Shown in pieces: positions 35,780 to 44,668 of a stretch of DNA of 64,000 bases (within the stretch, counting starts at the first letter, position 1; every line of letters starts with the position of its first letter). Under the pieces are notes generated by a model. The model was not told the DNA's origin. It searched no databases and was given only the letters and a program-made list of their open reading frames with translations. The translations under genes were made by a program, and so were the position numbers. Source of the DNA: Bauldia litoralis (lineage in GTDB: Bacteria; Pseudomonadota; Alphaproteobacteria; Rhizobiales; Kaistiaceae); contig NZ_FMXQ01000002.1 in the NCBI RefSeq assembly GCF_900104485.1, positions 372,001 through 436,000 on the forward strand. Direction: 5' to 3'.

Positions 35780-36775
35780 TCACTTGATCAGGCCGATTTC
35801 CTTCGACAGCGCCTCGGTCTTGGCCACCTGCTCGGCAACGAAGGCCTGGAAGGCATCGCCGGAAAGGTCCAGCGGCATCAGGCCGTTATCGGCCATGATC
35901 GCCTTCCATTCGTCGGAGGCATAGACATCGGCGATCGCCCCGGCCCAGAAGGCATAGGCGTCGTCCGACATGCCGCCCGGCGCATAGAAGCCGCGCCAGT
36001 TGGCGCCCACCGCGTCGATGCCCTGCTCGCGCGCCGTCGGAAACTTGTCGAACTCGCCGGGAAGCCGGTCCGGCGCCAGCACCGCCAGCACCTTGATGTC
36101 GCCGGAATCGACGAAGCCCTTGGCCTCGGAGATATCGCCGGAGAAGGCCTGGACGTGGCCGCCCATCAACTGGGTCACCGCCTCGCCACCACCCTCGAAG
36201 GCGACATACTTGATCGTGCGGACGTCATCGATGCCCGCGGCGTTGGCGGCGATCAGCACCTTCAGGTGGTCCCAACCGCCGACCGCCGAACCGCCGGCGA
36301 CCGAGACCGACGACGGATCGCTCTTGATCTTGTCCATCAGGTCGGTGAGCGAGTTGATGTCGGAGTCCCCGGCGACGGCGATCACGCCATAGTCGGCGCC
36401 GACGGTCCCGAGCCAGCGCACCTGGTCCATGGTGTTGCCGGGGAAGGCCCCCTGCGCCAGGCGGGTCGAGGTTGCCGACGACGCGGCGACGATCAGGTCG
36501 TTGTCGTCGTTGCGCTTGTTGACCACCGCGGCATAGGCGACGCCGCCGCCGCCGCCGGCCATGTTGGTCACCTGCACCGGGTTCGGCACGATCTCCAGGT
36601 CATAGAGCGCCTTGCCGACCTGTCGGCAGGTGAAGTCCCAGCCGCCGCCGGCATTGGCCGGCGCGATGCATTCGCTGTTCGTCGGCTCGAAGGCGAGCGC
36701 AGCGGTCGAAAAGCCGCCGACCGCAACGGCGAAAACCGCCGCGACGAACACCGGGCGCGCGTCGAATTGGATCAT
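35780..36775 (-). CDS. tctC: Tripartite tricarboxylate transporter substrate-binding protein TctC
   Basis: A 331-residue periplasmic protein with a signal peptide of about 28 residues (ending AALA). The mature domain has the Bug/TctC features: CIAPANAGGGWDFTCRQVG (pocket loop), VTNMAGGGGGVAYA, a conserved Asp in the carboxylate-binding loop, and GANWRGFYAPGGM. Two cysteines early in the mature part (CIAP and FTCRQ) may form a disulfide, typical of the TctC subgroup for citrate or tricarballylate-like ligands. I used ATG 36775 because the signal peptide begins there. Substrate choice cannot be decided from the sequence. Confidence 0.9.
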   Translation of the reverse strand: MIQFDARPVFVAAVFAVAVGGFSTAALAFEPTNSECIAPANAGGGWDFTCRQVGKALYDLEIVPNPVQVTNMAGGGGGVAYAAVVNKRNDDNDLIVAASSATSTRLAQGAFPGNTMDQVRWLGTVGADYGVIAVAGDSDINSLTDLMDKIKSDPSSVSVAGGSAVGGWDHLKVLIAANAAGIDDVRTIKYVAFEGGGEAVTQLMGGHVQAFSGDISEAKGFVDSGDIKVLAVLAPDRLPGEFDKFPTAREQGIDAVGANWRGFYAPGGMSDDAYAFWAGAIADVYASDEWKAIMADNGLMPLDLSGDAFQAFVAEQVAKTEALSKEIGLIK

Positions 36776-36973
36776 GGTCTTCCTCCCGTTTTTTCTTGGT
36801 CTCGCGCCCCGGAGGAGCACGGGCCATGACGGGATTAAGGCACCAAGCTACCCGAGTGTCGAATCCCCGCCACAACCAGCGACCGGCCGGGCGTCCCACA
36901 CCGGGAAAAAATTAACCACTCGCGCCACATCCTCGCTCATCGGTTCACGTGATTCGGGGGCATTGGGGGTGGC
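36776..36973. other. Intergenic region upstream of tctC
   Basis: This divergent region carries the tctC promoter and possibly that of the small acidic protein on the other strand. No regulator gene (such as a TctDE two-component pair) is adjacent. I saw no convincing palindrome. Confidence 0.4.
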
Positions 36974-37177
36974 ATGGGTGTAGTGGTTGCGTTCAGGCAG
37001 AAGGTTGAAGAGTGCGACGCCGGGGAGGACGACGCGGAGCTCGACCTCTTCACCGCCGTCGATGTTGCCATCCGCGATCTTCGCGAGATCGTCCTGCGCT
37101 GGGGAGAGCCAGCCGGAATCGAGCAGGCCGACGCCTGCCGGGAGATGCTGGAACGGGTCTATCGCGCCGCGCTCTGA
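36974..37177 (+). CDS. Small acidic hypothetical protein
   Basis: A 67-residue protein, strongly acidic at the N-terminal half (CDAGEDDAELDLFTAVDVAI) with a helical C-terminal half (CREMLERVYRAAL). It has two cysteines. I do not recognise a family. In its favour, a strong rho-independent terminator follows 30 bases after the stop, and codon use is GC-rich at third positions. No clear ribosome site is seen before ATG 36974, so it remains a possible gene. Confidence 0.5.
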   Translation: MGVVVAFRQKVEECDAGEDDAELDLFTAVDVAIRDLREIVLRWGEPAGIEQADACREMLERVYRAAL

Positions 37178-37207
37178 GAGGCCCGACCGAATGAATTCCA
37201 TTGCTCA

Positions 37208-37242
37208 AGAGCCGCGCCGGGCAACCGACGCGGCTTTTTTCT
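37208..37242 (+). terminator. Rho-independent terminator
   Basis: AGCCGCG (37210-37216) pairs with CGCGGCT (37229-37235), and six T residues follow. It lies downstream of the small acidic protein gene and supports that a transcript ends here. Confidence 0.85.
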
Positions 37243-37260
37243 TCGGCCGGGTCGCGGTGA

Positions 37261-37405
37261 CATCGGGACCTCGGCGACCACCGCATGCTCTACGACCCGA
37301 CGACGGGTGTCCTCCGCTACGACGAGGATAGCAGCGGCGCGATCGCCCCGATCGTGGTCGCGAAACTCCCCGGTGGCCTGGCCATGACCGCGGCGGAGTT
37401 CTTCA
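37261..37405 (+). pseudogene. Remnant of an RTX-type calcium-binding protein (C-terminal end)
   Basis: The frame containing ATG 37285 reads GDHRMLYDPTTGVLRYDEDS, then SGAIAPIVVAKLPGG and ALTAAEFF-like residues. This matches the usual end of hemolysin-type calcium-binding proteins (R-x-x-YD-x-x-TG-x-L-x-YD-x-D-x-SG, then A-x-L and a closing A-x-(D/E)-F). A stop codon at 37258-37260 and the lack of any repeat region upstream show that only the tail is left. An intact RTX-like gene lies 400 bases downstream, so this may be debris of a former duplicate. The frame runs on to 37524 without family resemblance. Confidence 0.55.
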
Positions 37406-37683
37406 TCGCCTGCCCGCTCCGCGCTCGACTGGCTTTCGTCGCAATCGACAAGCCGTCGATGTCGCCATCCGAAATCTTCGCCAGCGTTGCCTGCTCCCGT
37501 CGCGCCTACCCCCGGTTGACATAAGGCGAAACGCTGTTGCCGAAAAGCCGCGCGAGACACCGTTCGCGGCGTTAATTTCCACGAGAAGGCCTTACCGCGC
37601 CGACACTGCTTTGAATCAGACTTGAATCCATCTAGTGTCGACTGACACGCTTCGCTTCCGGGCGGCCGGAATGGTCGATGGGG

Positions 37684-37790
37684 AACGCCCCGCGCGCCCG
37701 ACGGCGTTTTAGTCCCGCGACTGGAGAGGTCGCGCTTTTAATGGCCGGCTCCCCGATAGGGAAAGCGGCCGAAACAACGCCGTGGCGTTG
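37684..37790 (+). promoter_or_regulatory. Structured 5' leader of the RTX-like gene
   Basis: Four hairpins follow each other directly before the ribosome site. They are AACGCC/GGCGTT (37684-37708), CGCGAC/GTCGCG (37716-37734), GGCCG/CGGCC with an inner CCC/GGG (37743-37770), and CAACGCC/GGCGTTG (37775-37790). The first and last hairpins share the same arm sequence. The 5' arm of the first could therefore pair with the 3' arm of the last, closing a multibranched structure as an alternative fold. This layout resembles a cis-regulatory RNA; I do not recognise a known class. Confidence 0.5.
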
Positions 37791-37808
37791 TGCCCAGGGA
37801 GAAGAAGA

Positions 37809-38996
37809 ATGCTCAACCAATTCAAGCTTAACAACGCCGACGTCGCGTTGTTCTACAACTCGACTTACGTCGATACATCCACCGGCGGCAACGGTGAAGC
37901 CTACAACCTGGAGAAGTCGCTTCAGGCCAAGGGCCATGACGTCGATCGCTTCGTCGGGACCGATGCGGCCACATGGGCTTTCCTTACCCAGAACTACGAC
38001 GTAATTGCCATTCCCGATCTGGAGAAAAAAGCGCTCTCGCTCGATCCAGGATCAATCGTCATTCTCAAGCAGTTCGTCATGAACGGTGGCACTTTGCTCG
38101 TCATCGGCGAATACCAGAACAACGGTACCGCTTTCATCAATCAGATTTTCCGGACGTCGCTGAATAACGACAACGATATCGGCAACAGCACGAAGCAAAG
38201 CGATGCTTCCGGCACGACGTTCAGTGGCCAGGCCAACACACTGAACGCCAACAACGACACCCAGTCGCTGGATGCGTCCTCGTTGCCGAACCGCGCCGAA
38301 AGCTACTACGAGGATTCGGCCGGCGACTCGACCGTCATGTCCTTTCAGGTCGGCAAGGGTCAGGTCACCTATCTGGGCTGGGACTGGTACCAGTCCAACC
38401 CGCCACTGCTTGGCGGCCAGGACGGCGGCTGGCAGGGTGTCCTCGACAGCGCCATCAGCGAGACCGACGGCAAGGTCAACGGCAACACGATCAAGGGTAC
38501 CAAGAGCGACGACAAGGTCACCCTGACCAAGGCGCTGAAGGGCAAGAAGACCACTAACGACGACGATTACATCAAGCTCAAGAAGGGCGACGACAAGGCC
38601 AAGGCCGGCGACGGCAACGACATGATCTTCGGCGCAAAAGGCGAGGACAAGTGCATCGGCCAGGACGGCAACGATTGGCTCAACGGCCAGCACGATAACG
38701 ACATCCTCAAGGGCGGCCTCGGAGCCGACTGCTTCGTCTTCGACACCAAGCTGAGCAAGGCCGGCGTCGATTTCATCAAGGACTTCAAGTTCTTCGAAGG
38801 GGACATGATCGTCTTGAGCCAGAAGGTCTTCACCGACCTGCCAATCGGCCAGTTGTCCCAGACCGACTTCAACGACCACATGAACGTCAAGGCCAACGGC
38901 TACGTCGAATATAACGGCGACGAATTCTGCCGGGTGAAGCCGGGCGTCGTTTCCTCGGGCGGTCTCCTTGCCCAGGACTTCGTCGTCATCGCCTGA
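37809..38996 (+). CDS. Secreted RTX-like calcium-binding protein
   Basis: A 395-residue protein without an N-terminal signal peptide, as expected for type I secretion. Residues about 1-205 form an alpha/beta domain: DVALFYNSTYVDTSTGGNGEAYNL, a short VIAIPDLEKK strand, LKQFVMNGGTLLVIGEY, and GKGQVTYLGWDWY. This resembles the glutamine-amidotransferase-like (ThuA/DJ-1-type) fold of surface proteins. The C-terminal part has degenerate RTX nonapeptides (AGDGNDMIFGAKGEDKCIGQDGNDWLNG) and a secretion-type end after DCFVFDTKL. Many positions are Lys/Asp-rich, and two cysteines are unusual for RTX proteins. ATG 37809 follows GGGAGAAG. A perfect terminator follows. No type I exporter genes are adjacent. 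Confidence 0.82.
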   Translation: MLNQFKLNNADVALFYNSTYVDTSTGGNGEAYNLEKSLQAKGHDVDRFVGTDAATWAFLTQNYDVIAIPDLEKKALSLDPGSIVILKQFVMNGGTLLVIGEYQNNGTAFINQIFRTSLNNDNDIGNSTKQSDASGTTFSGQANTLNANNDTQSLDASSLPNRAESYYEDSAGDSTVMSFQVGKGQVTYLGWDWYQSNPPLLGGQDGGWQGVLDSAISETDGKVNGNTIKGTKSDDKVTLTKALKGKKTTNDDDYIKLKKGDDKAKAGDGNDMIFGAKGEDKCIGQDGNDWLNGQHDNDILKGGLGADCFVFDTKLSKAGVDFIKDFKFFEGDMIVLSQKVFTDLPIGQLSQTDFNDHMNVKANGYVEYNGDEFCRVKPGVVSSGGLLAQDFVVIA

Positions 38997-39032
38997 CGAT
39001 CCGGCGCGCTCGCGCGCCAGACCAGACAACTG

Positions 39033-39065
39033 AAAGCCGCGACGGGCGACCGTCGCGGCTTTTTC
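39033..39065 (+). terminator. Rho-independent terminator of the RTX-like gene
   Basis: AAAGCCGCGACGG and CCGTCGCGGCTTT form a perfect 13-bp stem with a four-base loop and a T-run. A second hairpin, GGCGCGC/GCGCGCC, precedes it at 39003-39018. Confidence 0.92.
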
Positions 39066-39085
39066 TTGTGCGCTACCGCCAGAAT

Positions 39086-40891
39086 TCAGGGCCGCGCGGC
39101 GTCGATGATCCGAAGGCTTGGCTGGCTACGCCCCTGCCAATGGTCGGCGGACAGCGAGCCGGCGACGTGCAGCGCCTGCCCACGGGAGTCGAGCAGCGCC
39201 CGGCCAAGGTCGGTATCGGCGGCGCGAAACGCCATCGCCTTCAGCGCCGTTCCATCGGGCGATCTCAGCGAGGCGCGGACGTGGCCGTTGCCGACCGTCT
39301 CGACATAGCCGACCTGGTGTCCCGGAAAGGCGAAGACCGGCTCCGCATGGCCGGCGCCGAACGGCCCGGCCCGGCCGATCAGGCCGATCATGTCGATCGT
39401 CGCCCCGGTCGCCGCCAGCGCCGCGTCGATCGACAGGCTGCCCATCGGCTCCGCACCGCCCGCCTTGGCCGCTTCGGCCGACAGGAAGGCGCGCAGGTCG
39501 GCCAGCCGGCCGCGTTCGATGGTCAGGCCGGCCGCCATCGCGTGGCCGCCGCCCTTGACCGCGATCCCCTGCTCCACCGCGCGCCGCACCGCCCGGCCGA
39601 GGTCGACCCCGGCGACGGAGCGGCCTGACCCGGCGCCGAGTCCGTTCGGCTGCAGCGCGATCGCCAGCGACGGCCGCTGGAAGCGGTCCTTGAGCCGCGA
39701 GGCGATCAGCCCGACCACCCCCGGGTGCCAGCGATCGCTGGCCGTGACCAGCACCGCCGGCCCCGGGCCCGATCCGATCTCGGCCTCCGCCTCGGCGACC
39801 GCCTCCTCCAGCATCGCCGTTTCAAGCACCTGGCGTTCGCGGTTCAGCCGGTCGAGTTCGGCGGCGATCGTCGCGCTGGCTTCCGCGTCGTCGGTGGCCA
39901 GCAGCCGGGCGCCGAGCGCCGCGTCGCCGATCCGGCCGCCGGCATTGATCCGGGGACCGAGCATGAAGCCGAGGTGATAGGGTGCCGGCGGCCCGCCGAG
40001 CCGCGCGACATCCGCCAGCGCCGCCAGGCCCTTGTTCTCCCGCCGCCCCATGGCGAGAAGCCCCTTGGTGACGAAGGCGCGGTTGAGCCCGACCAGGGGC
40101 ACCACGTCACAGACCGTGCCGAGCGCCACGAGGTCGAGCCATTGCAGGAGGTCCGGCGCGGCGCGTCCGGCGAAGAAGCCGCGCGCCCTGAGCACCCGGT
40201 TGACCGCCACCACCGTCAGGAAGGTGACGCCGACCGCCGCCAGGTGGCCAAGCCCCGACAGGTCGTCCTGGCGGTTGGGATTGACCACGGCCTCGGCCGG
40301 CGGCAGTTCCGCGCCGACCTGATGATGGTCGAGAACCACCACGCCGAGCCCCAGCCGCCGCGCCTCCGTGAGCGCCTCGAAGGAGGTCGAGCCACAGTCG
40401 ACGCAGATCACCAGTTTCGCGCCGCCTTCGGCGAGCTTGCCCATCGCCTCGGGGTTGGGGCCGTAGCCCTCGAAGATCCGGTCGGGGATGTAGACGGTCG
40501 CGTCGCACCCGGCGGCGCGCAGGAAGCGCAGCATCAGCGCCGACGACGTCGCGCCGTCGACGTCATAGTCGCCGAAGATGGCGATCGCCTCGCCGCCGGT
40601 GATCGCATCGGCGATCCGCGCCGCGGCCGCATCCATGTCGGTCAGCAGCGACGGGTCGGGCATCAGGCGCTTCAGCGCGGGATCGAGGAAATCCGGCGCA
40701 TCGTCGGTGGCGACCCCCCGGCCCGCCAGCACCCGCGCCACGATGTCGGAGATGCCGTGCCGCTGCGCCATCGCCTGGGCGACGCGCGCCGCCTCGCCGT
40801 CGAGCCGCTCGGCCCAGCGCCGGCCGGTCAGCGACTGCTCGACGCCGAGAAAGGCGCGCCTGTCCTGTGACGTGTTGAGGGTCTGCAACAA
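39086..40891 (-). CDS. recJ: Single-stranded-DNA-specific exonuclease RecJ
   Basis: A 601-residue 5'-3' exonuclease of the DHH superfamily, acting in recombination and mismatch repair. The DHH motifs are IFGDYDVDGATSSALM, VICVDCGS, VVLDHHQVG (the DHH itself) and LGHLAAVGVTF. The DHHA1 domain has KGGGHAMAAGLTI, and the C-terminal OB-fold follows. The start is uncertain: a TTG at 40891 opens the frame, with another TTG next to it and ATGs far inside. Length is normal for RecJ. The order recJ-glpX-hom-aminotransferase on the minus strand is common in Alphaproteobacteria. Confidence 0.93.
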   Translation of the reverse strand: MLQTLNTSQDRRAFLGVEQSLTGRRWAERLDGEAARVAQAMAQRHGISDIVARVLAGRGVATDDAPDFLDPALKRLMPDPSLLTDMDAAAARIADAITGGEAIAIFGDYDVDGATSSALMLRFLRAAGCDATVYIPDRIFEGYGPNPEAMGKLAEGGAKLVICVDCGSTSFEALTEARRLGLGVVVLDHHQVGAELPPAEAVVNPNRQDDLSGLGHLAAVGVTFLTVVAVNRVLRARGFFAGRAAPDLLQWLDLVALGTVCDVVPLVGLNRAFVTKGLLAMGRRENKGLAALADVARLGGPPAPYHLGFMLGPRINAGGRIGDAALGARLLATDDAEASATIAAELDRLNRERQVLETAMLEEAVAEAEAEIGSGPGPAVLVTASDRWHPGVVGLIASRLKDRFQRPSLAIALQPNGLGAGSGRSVAGVDLGRAVRRAVEQGIAVKGGGHAMAAGLTIERGRLADLRAFLSAEAAKAGGAEPMGSLSIDAALAATGATIDMIGLIGRAGPFGAGHAEPVFAFPGHQVGYVETVGNGHVRASLRSPDGTALKAMAFRAADTDLGRALLDSRGQALHVAGSLSADHWQGRSQPSLRIIDAARP

Positions 40892-40961
40892 GGTCTCTGT
40901 CCGATTCGCCGGGATTGCCGGCGAGTCTAGTCGAATTCGCCGGGCCTCGCGCCGAAGGCGA

Positions 40962-41963
40962 TCAGAGCGCGTCGCCGAACTTCTCGAGGTCCTGGTGCTC
41001 GGCCTTGATCCAGCGCACCGTGCCGGAGGACGACCGCATCACCACGGTATGGGTGGTCACCGCCCGCCGGCCGAAGCGCACGCCGGACAACAGGTTGCCG
41101 TCGGTCACCCCGGTCGCCGCGAACAGCACGTCGCCGCGCGCCATCTCGCCCATCTCGTATTTGCGGTCGATGTCCTCGACGCCCATGCGGTGGGCGCGCT
41201 CGCGCTGTTCGCTGGAGTTGATCACCAGCCGTCCCTGCATCTGGCCGCCGATGCAGCGCAGGGCCGCCGCCGCCAGCACGCCCTCGGGCGCGCCGCCGAT
41301 GCCGAGATAGATATCGATGCCGGTCTCGTCCGGGCTCGTCGCGTGGATGATCCCGGCCACGTCGCCGTCGCCGATGAGCCGGATCGCGGCCCCGGTCGCC
41401 CGCACTTCCTCGACCATCCGCGCGTGGCGCGGGCGGTCGAGCACGCAGGCGGTGATCTCGTTGATCGGCACGCCCTTGGCTTCCGCCAGCGCCTTGATGT
41501 TGTCGAGCGGCGAACGGTCGAGATCGACCAGCCCGGCCGGGTAACCCGGCCCGATGGCGATCTTGTCCATGTAGACGTCGGGCGCATTGAGCAGGCTGCC
41601 CGCCTCGGCGATAGCGATGACCGCCAGCGAGTTGGGCAGGTTCTTGGCGGCGATCGTCGTGCCTTCCAGCGGATCGAGGGCGATGTCGACGCGCGGCCCG
41701 CTCTTGGTGCCGACCTCCTCGCCGATATAGAGCATCGGCGCCTCGTCGCGCTCGCCCTCGCCGATCACCACGGTACCGTGGATTGGCAGCAGGTTGAGTT
41801 CGCTGCGCATCGCGTCGACGGCGGCCTGGTCGGCGGCGACCTCGTCGCCCCGCCCGCGCAGCCGTGCGGCAGCGACCGCGGCCCGTTCTGTCACCCGGAC
41901 AAGTTCCAGTGTCAGGATGCGGTCGAGGGACGGGCCCTTTGGAAAGCGCGTGGTCTCGGTCAT
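40962..41963 (-). CDS. glpX: Class II fructose-1,6-bisphosphatase GlpX
   Basis: A 333-residue lithium-sensitive-type phosphatase of gluconeogenesis. The metal site is seen in GEGERDEAPMLYIGEEVG and DIALDPLEGTT (DPxxGT). KIAIGPGYPAG, ACVLDRPRHARMVEEVR and GIGGAPEGVLAAAAL match GlpX. ATG 41963 follows GGGGAGGG. It begins 31 bases downstream of the hom stop, so the two are likely in one operon. Confidence 0.94.
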   Translation of the reverse strand: MTETTRFPKGPSLDRILTLELVRVTERAAVAAARLRGRGDEVAADQAAVDAMRSELNLLPIHGTVVIGEGERDEAPMLYIGEEVGTKSGPRVDIALDPLEGTTIAAKNLPNSLAVIAIAEAGSLLNAPDVYMDKIAIGPGYPAGLVDLDRSPLDNIKALAEAKGVPINEITACVLDRPRHARMVEEVRATGAAIRLIGDGDVAGIIHATSPDETGIDIYLGIGGAPEGVLAAAALRCIGGQMQGRLVINSSEQRERAHRMGVEDIDRKYEMGEMARGDVLFAATGVTDGNLLSGVRFGRRAVTTHTVVMRSSSGTVRWIKAEHQDLEKFGDAL

Positions 41964-41994
41964 CGGATTCGCGCCCTCCCCGGCCGACACAGAA

Positions 41995-43323
41995 TCATGT
42001 GAATTGCTCGATCCGTATCATCTGCGGCTCGCCCGCGATATGGCCGTCGGTCTTGATCGTCTCGAGCGCCGCGCGGATCTCCGCCTCGGTCGTCTCGTAC
42101 GTGATCATGATCACCGGCGCCGGCTCGACCGGCCGCTCGTGACCGGGCGCCGCCCGAGGAGCGCGCCGCCGCTGGACGATCGATTCCAGCGAGATCCCGC
42201 GATCGGCCATCCGCTGCGAGATCGCCGCGAAGGCGCCGGGCCGGTCATAGACCGACAGCCGGACATAGTAGCCGCCCTCGTGGGTCCGCATCCCGGCGCG
42301 GCGATAGGGTTCGAGGTCGGAGGCCGGCCGGCCGAAGGTGCCGACCCGGTCGCCGCGGGCAATGTCGGCGATGTCGCTCATCACCGACGAGGCCGTCGCG
42401 TCACCGCCGGCGCCCGGACCGGACAGCACCAGCTGGCCGACGAAATCGGCCTCGATCGCCACCGCGTTTGTCACGCCGTCGATGCGGGCAATCGCCGAGG
42501 AGCGCGGCACCATGGTCGGATGCACGCGCTGCTCGATGCCGGAATCGGTCCGGCAGGCGACGCCGAGCAGCTTGATCCGGTAGCCCAGTTCGTCCGCCGC
42601 CTCGATGTCGGCGCTGGTGATCGAGGAAATCCCCTCGACATATATCGCCTCGCCATCGACCTCGGTGCCGAAGGCGATCGAGGTCAGCAGCGCCAGCTTG
42701 TGGGCGGCGTCCTGGCCGCCGATGTCGAAGCTCGGATCGGCCTCGGCATAGCCCAGCCGCTGCGCCTCGGCGAGACACTCCTCGAAGCCGATATGGTCCT
42801 GCTCCATCCGGCTCAGGATGTAGTTGCTGGTGCCGTTGAGGATGCCGTAGATGCGGCTCACCGTATTGCCGGCCAGCGCCTCGCGCAGCGTCTTGATGAT
42901 CGGGATGCCGCCGGCCGCCGCCGCCTCGAAGTTGAGGCTCGCGTCTGCGCCTTCGGCCAGCCGCGCCAGTTCGTTGCCATGCTCGGCCAGCAGTGCCTTG
43001 TTGGCGGTCACCACATGCTTGCCGGTCGACAGCGCCGCCTCGACCGAGGCCCGCGCCGGCCCTTCGGACCCGCCGATCAGCTCGACGAAGATGTCGTTGC
43101 CGGGATCCCGCGCCAGCGCCACCGGGTCGTCGAACCATTCCATCCCCGAGACGTCGATGTCGCGATCCTTGCCGCGATCACGCGCGCAGACCCCCGAGAT
43201 GACGATCGGCCGGCCACTGCGGACGGCCAGGTCGTTGCCGTGACGGGCGACCATCCGCACCAGCGAGGTGCCAACGGTTCCGAGGCCGGCGACCCCGATC
43301 CTGATCGGTGCGTTCGCTTCCAT
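41995..43323 (-). CDS. hom: Homoserine dehydrogenase
   Basis: A 442-residue enzyme reducing aspartate semialdehyde to homoserine, at the branch to threonine and methionine. The NAD(P) motif is IGVAGLGTVGTSLV. The catalytic domain has NKALLAEHG, GIPIIKTLRE, the ILNGTSNYILSRM signature, and DIGGQDAAHKLALL with the catalytic Asp/Lys. A C-terminal ACT domain (GGYYVRLSVYDRPGAFAAIS) suggests allosteric feedback by threonine. ATG 43323 starts at the Rossmann fold. The window's metC lies in the same overall pathway 40 kb away. Confidence 0.95.
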   Translation of the reverse strand: MEANAPIRIGVAGLGTVGTSLVRMVARHGNDLAVRSGRPIVISGVCARDRGKDRDIDVSGMEWFDDPVALARDPGNDIFVELIGGSEGPARASVEAALSTGKHVVTANKALLAEHGNELARLAEGADASLNFEAAAAGGIPIIKTLREALAGNTVSRIYGILNGTSNYILSRMEQDHIGFEECLAEAQRLGYAEADPSFDIGGQDAAHKLALLTSIAFGTEVDGEAIYVEGISSITSADIEAADELGYRIKLLGVACRTDSGIEQRVHPTMVPRSSAIARIDGVTNAVAIEADFVGQLVLSGPGAGGDATASSVMSDIADIARGDRVGTFGRPASDLEPYRRAGMRTHEGGYYVRLSVYDRPGAFAAISQRMADRGISLESIVQRRRAPRAAPGHERPVEPAPVIMITYETTEAEIRAALETIKTDGHIAGEPQMIRIEQFT

Positions 43324-43431
43324 GTCGTGTCTCGCGGTCCTGGCGACGGGCAATGGTCGCGAACCGTGGCACGCGACCAGTCCCGGGCTGCGGGAGGTCC
43401 TGGATGTCCGGGCCCGAGCGCGCCAGCCTGA

Positions 43432-44649
43432 TTAGCGGGCGGCGCTCAACGGGACGACGTTGTGCAACGTTTTGTCCGCCGATTCAAGGAATCGCCGCAG
43501 GTTCCGGCCCGCCTGGCGGATGCGCTGCTCGTTCTCGACCAGCGCGATGCGCACGTAATCGTCGCCATGCTCGCCGAAGCCGATTCCGGGCGCCACGGCG
43601 ACATCGGCCTTCTCGATGAGAAGCTTGGAGAATTCCAGCGAACCAAGGCCCCGGAACTTCTCCGGGATCGGCGCCCAGGCGAACATCGATGCGGCCGGCG
43701 GCGGAATCTCCCAGCCGGCCCGGCCGAAACAGTCGACCATGACGTCGCGCCGGCGCTGGTAAACGGCGCGCATCTCGTCGATGCACTCCTGCGGCCCGTT
43801 CAGCGCCGCCGCTGCGGCGACCTGCACGGGCGTGAAGGCGCCATAGTCGAGATAGGACTTCACCCGGCCAAGCGCCGCGATCAGCCGCTCGTTGCCGACG
43901 GCGAAGCCGATCCGCCATCCGGCCATCGAGAAGGTCTTCGACATCGAGGTGAACTCGACCGCGACATCCATGGCGCCGGGCGCCTGAAGGATCGAGGGCG
44001 GCGGATTGCCGTCGAAATAGACTTCCGAATAGGCAAGATCCGACAGCACGATCAATTCGTTGCGCCGCGCGAAGCTGACAAGGTCGCGGTAGAAATCAAG
44101 GTCGGCGACATGCGCGGTCGGGTTCGACGGATAGCAGACGACGACCGCCAGCGGCTTCGGGATCGAGTGCATCACGGCGCGTTCGAGGGCGCGGAAATAG
44201 TCCTCGTTCGGCGCCGCCGGCAAGGCGCGGATGACGCCGCCGGCCATAAGAAAGCCGAAGCCGTGGATCGGGTAGCTCGGGTTTGGGCAAAGCACCACGT
44301 CGCCCGGCCCGGTGATCGCCTGGGCCATGTTGGCGAACCCTTCCTTCGAGCCGATGGTGACGATCACCTGGCTGTCGGGATCGACCTTCACGCCGAAGCG
44401 ACGGTCGTAATAGGCGGCCTGCGCCCGCCGCAGGCCGTTGATGCCGCGCGAGGCCGAATAGCCGTGGGTGTCCCCGCGCCGTGCGGTATCGGCCAGCTTC
44501 TCGACGATATGAGCCGGCGTCGGCAGGTCCGGATTGCCCATGCCGAGGTCGACGATATCGGCGCCCCCTGCACGGGCGCGGGCCTTCAGCCGGTTGACCT
44601 GCTCGAAGACATAAGGCGGCAGCCGCCGCACGGAGTAGAATTCGTTCAT
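43432..44649 (-). CDS. Alanine/diaminopimelate-type aminotransferase (class I/II, PLP)
   Basis: A 405-residue PLP aminotransferase. GMGNPDLPTPAHIV, GYSASRGINGLR, PNPSYPIHGFGFL, the NPT motif in CYPSNPTAHVA, DLAYSEVYFDG, and the Schiff-base lysine in SMSKTFSMAGWRIGF are present. The conserved C-terminal arginine is in DYVRIALVEN. The closest named relatives are glutamate-pyruvate aminotransferase AlaC and LL-DAP aminotransferase. Alphaproteobacterial copies placed before hom are usually annotated as LL-DAP-type; the physiological donor is uncertain. It precedes hom with a gap of about 110 bases. Confidence 0.88.
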   Translation of the reverse strand: MNEFYSVRRLPPYVFEQVNRLKARARAGGADIVDLGMGNPDLPTPAHIVEKLADTARRGDTHGYSASRGINGLRRAQAAYYDRRFGVKVDPDSQVIVTIGSKEGFANMAQAITGPGDVVLCPNPSYPIHGFGFLMAGGVIRALPAAPNEDYFRALERAVMHSIPKPLAVVVCYPSNPTAHVADLDFYRDLVSFARRNELIVLSDLAYSEVYFDGNPPPSILQAPGAMDVAVEFTSMSKTFSMAGWRIGFAVGNERLIAALGRVKSYLDYGAFTPVQVAAAAALNGPQECIDEMRAVYQRRRDVMVDCFGRAGWEIPPPAASMFAWAPIPEKFRGLGSLEFSKLLIEKADVAVAPGIGFGEHGDDYVRIALVENEQRIRQAGRNLRRFLESADKTLHNVVPLSAAR

Positions 44650-44668
44650 CGTCCCGTCCCGTCCATCA

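Noticed and set aside
37684-37790. Cyclic-di-GMP riboswitch for the RTX leader.
   Set aside because: The conserved GEMM-I core and GAAA tetraloop receptor arrangement are missing, so only a structured leader is reported.
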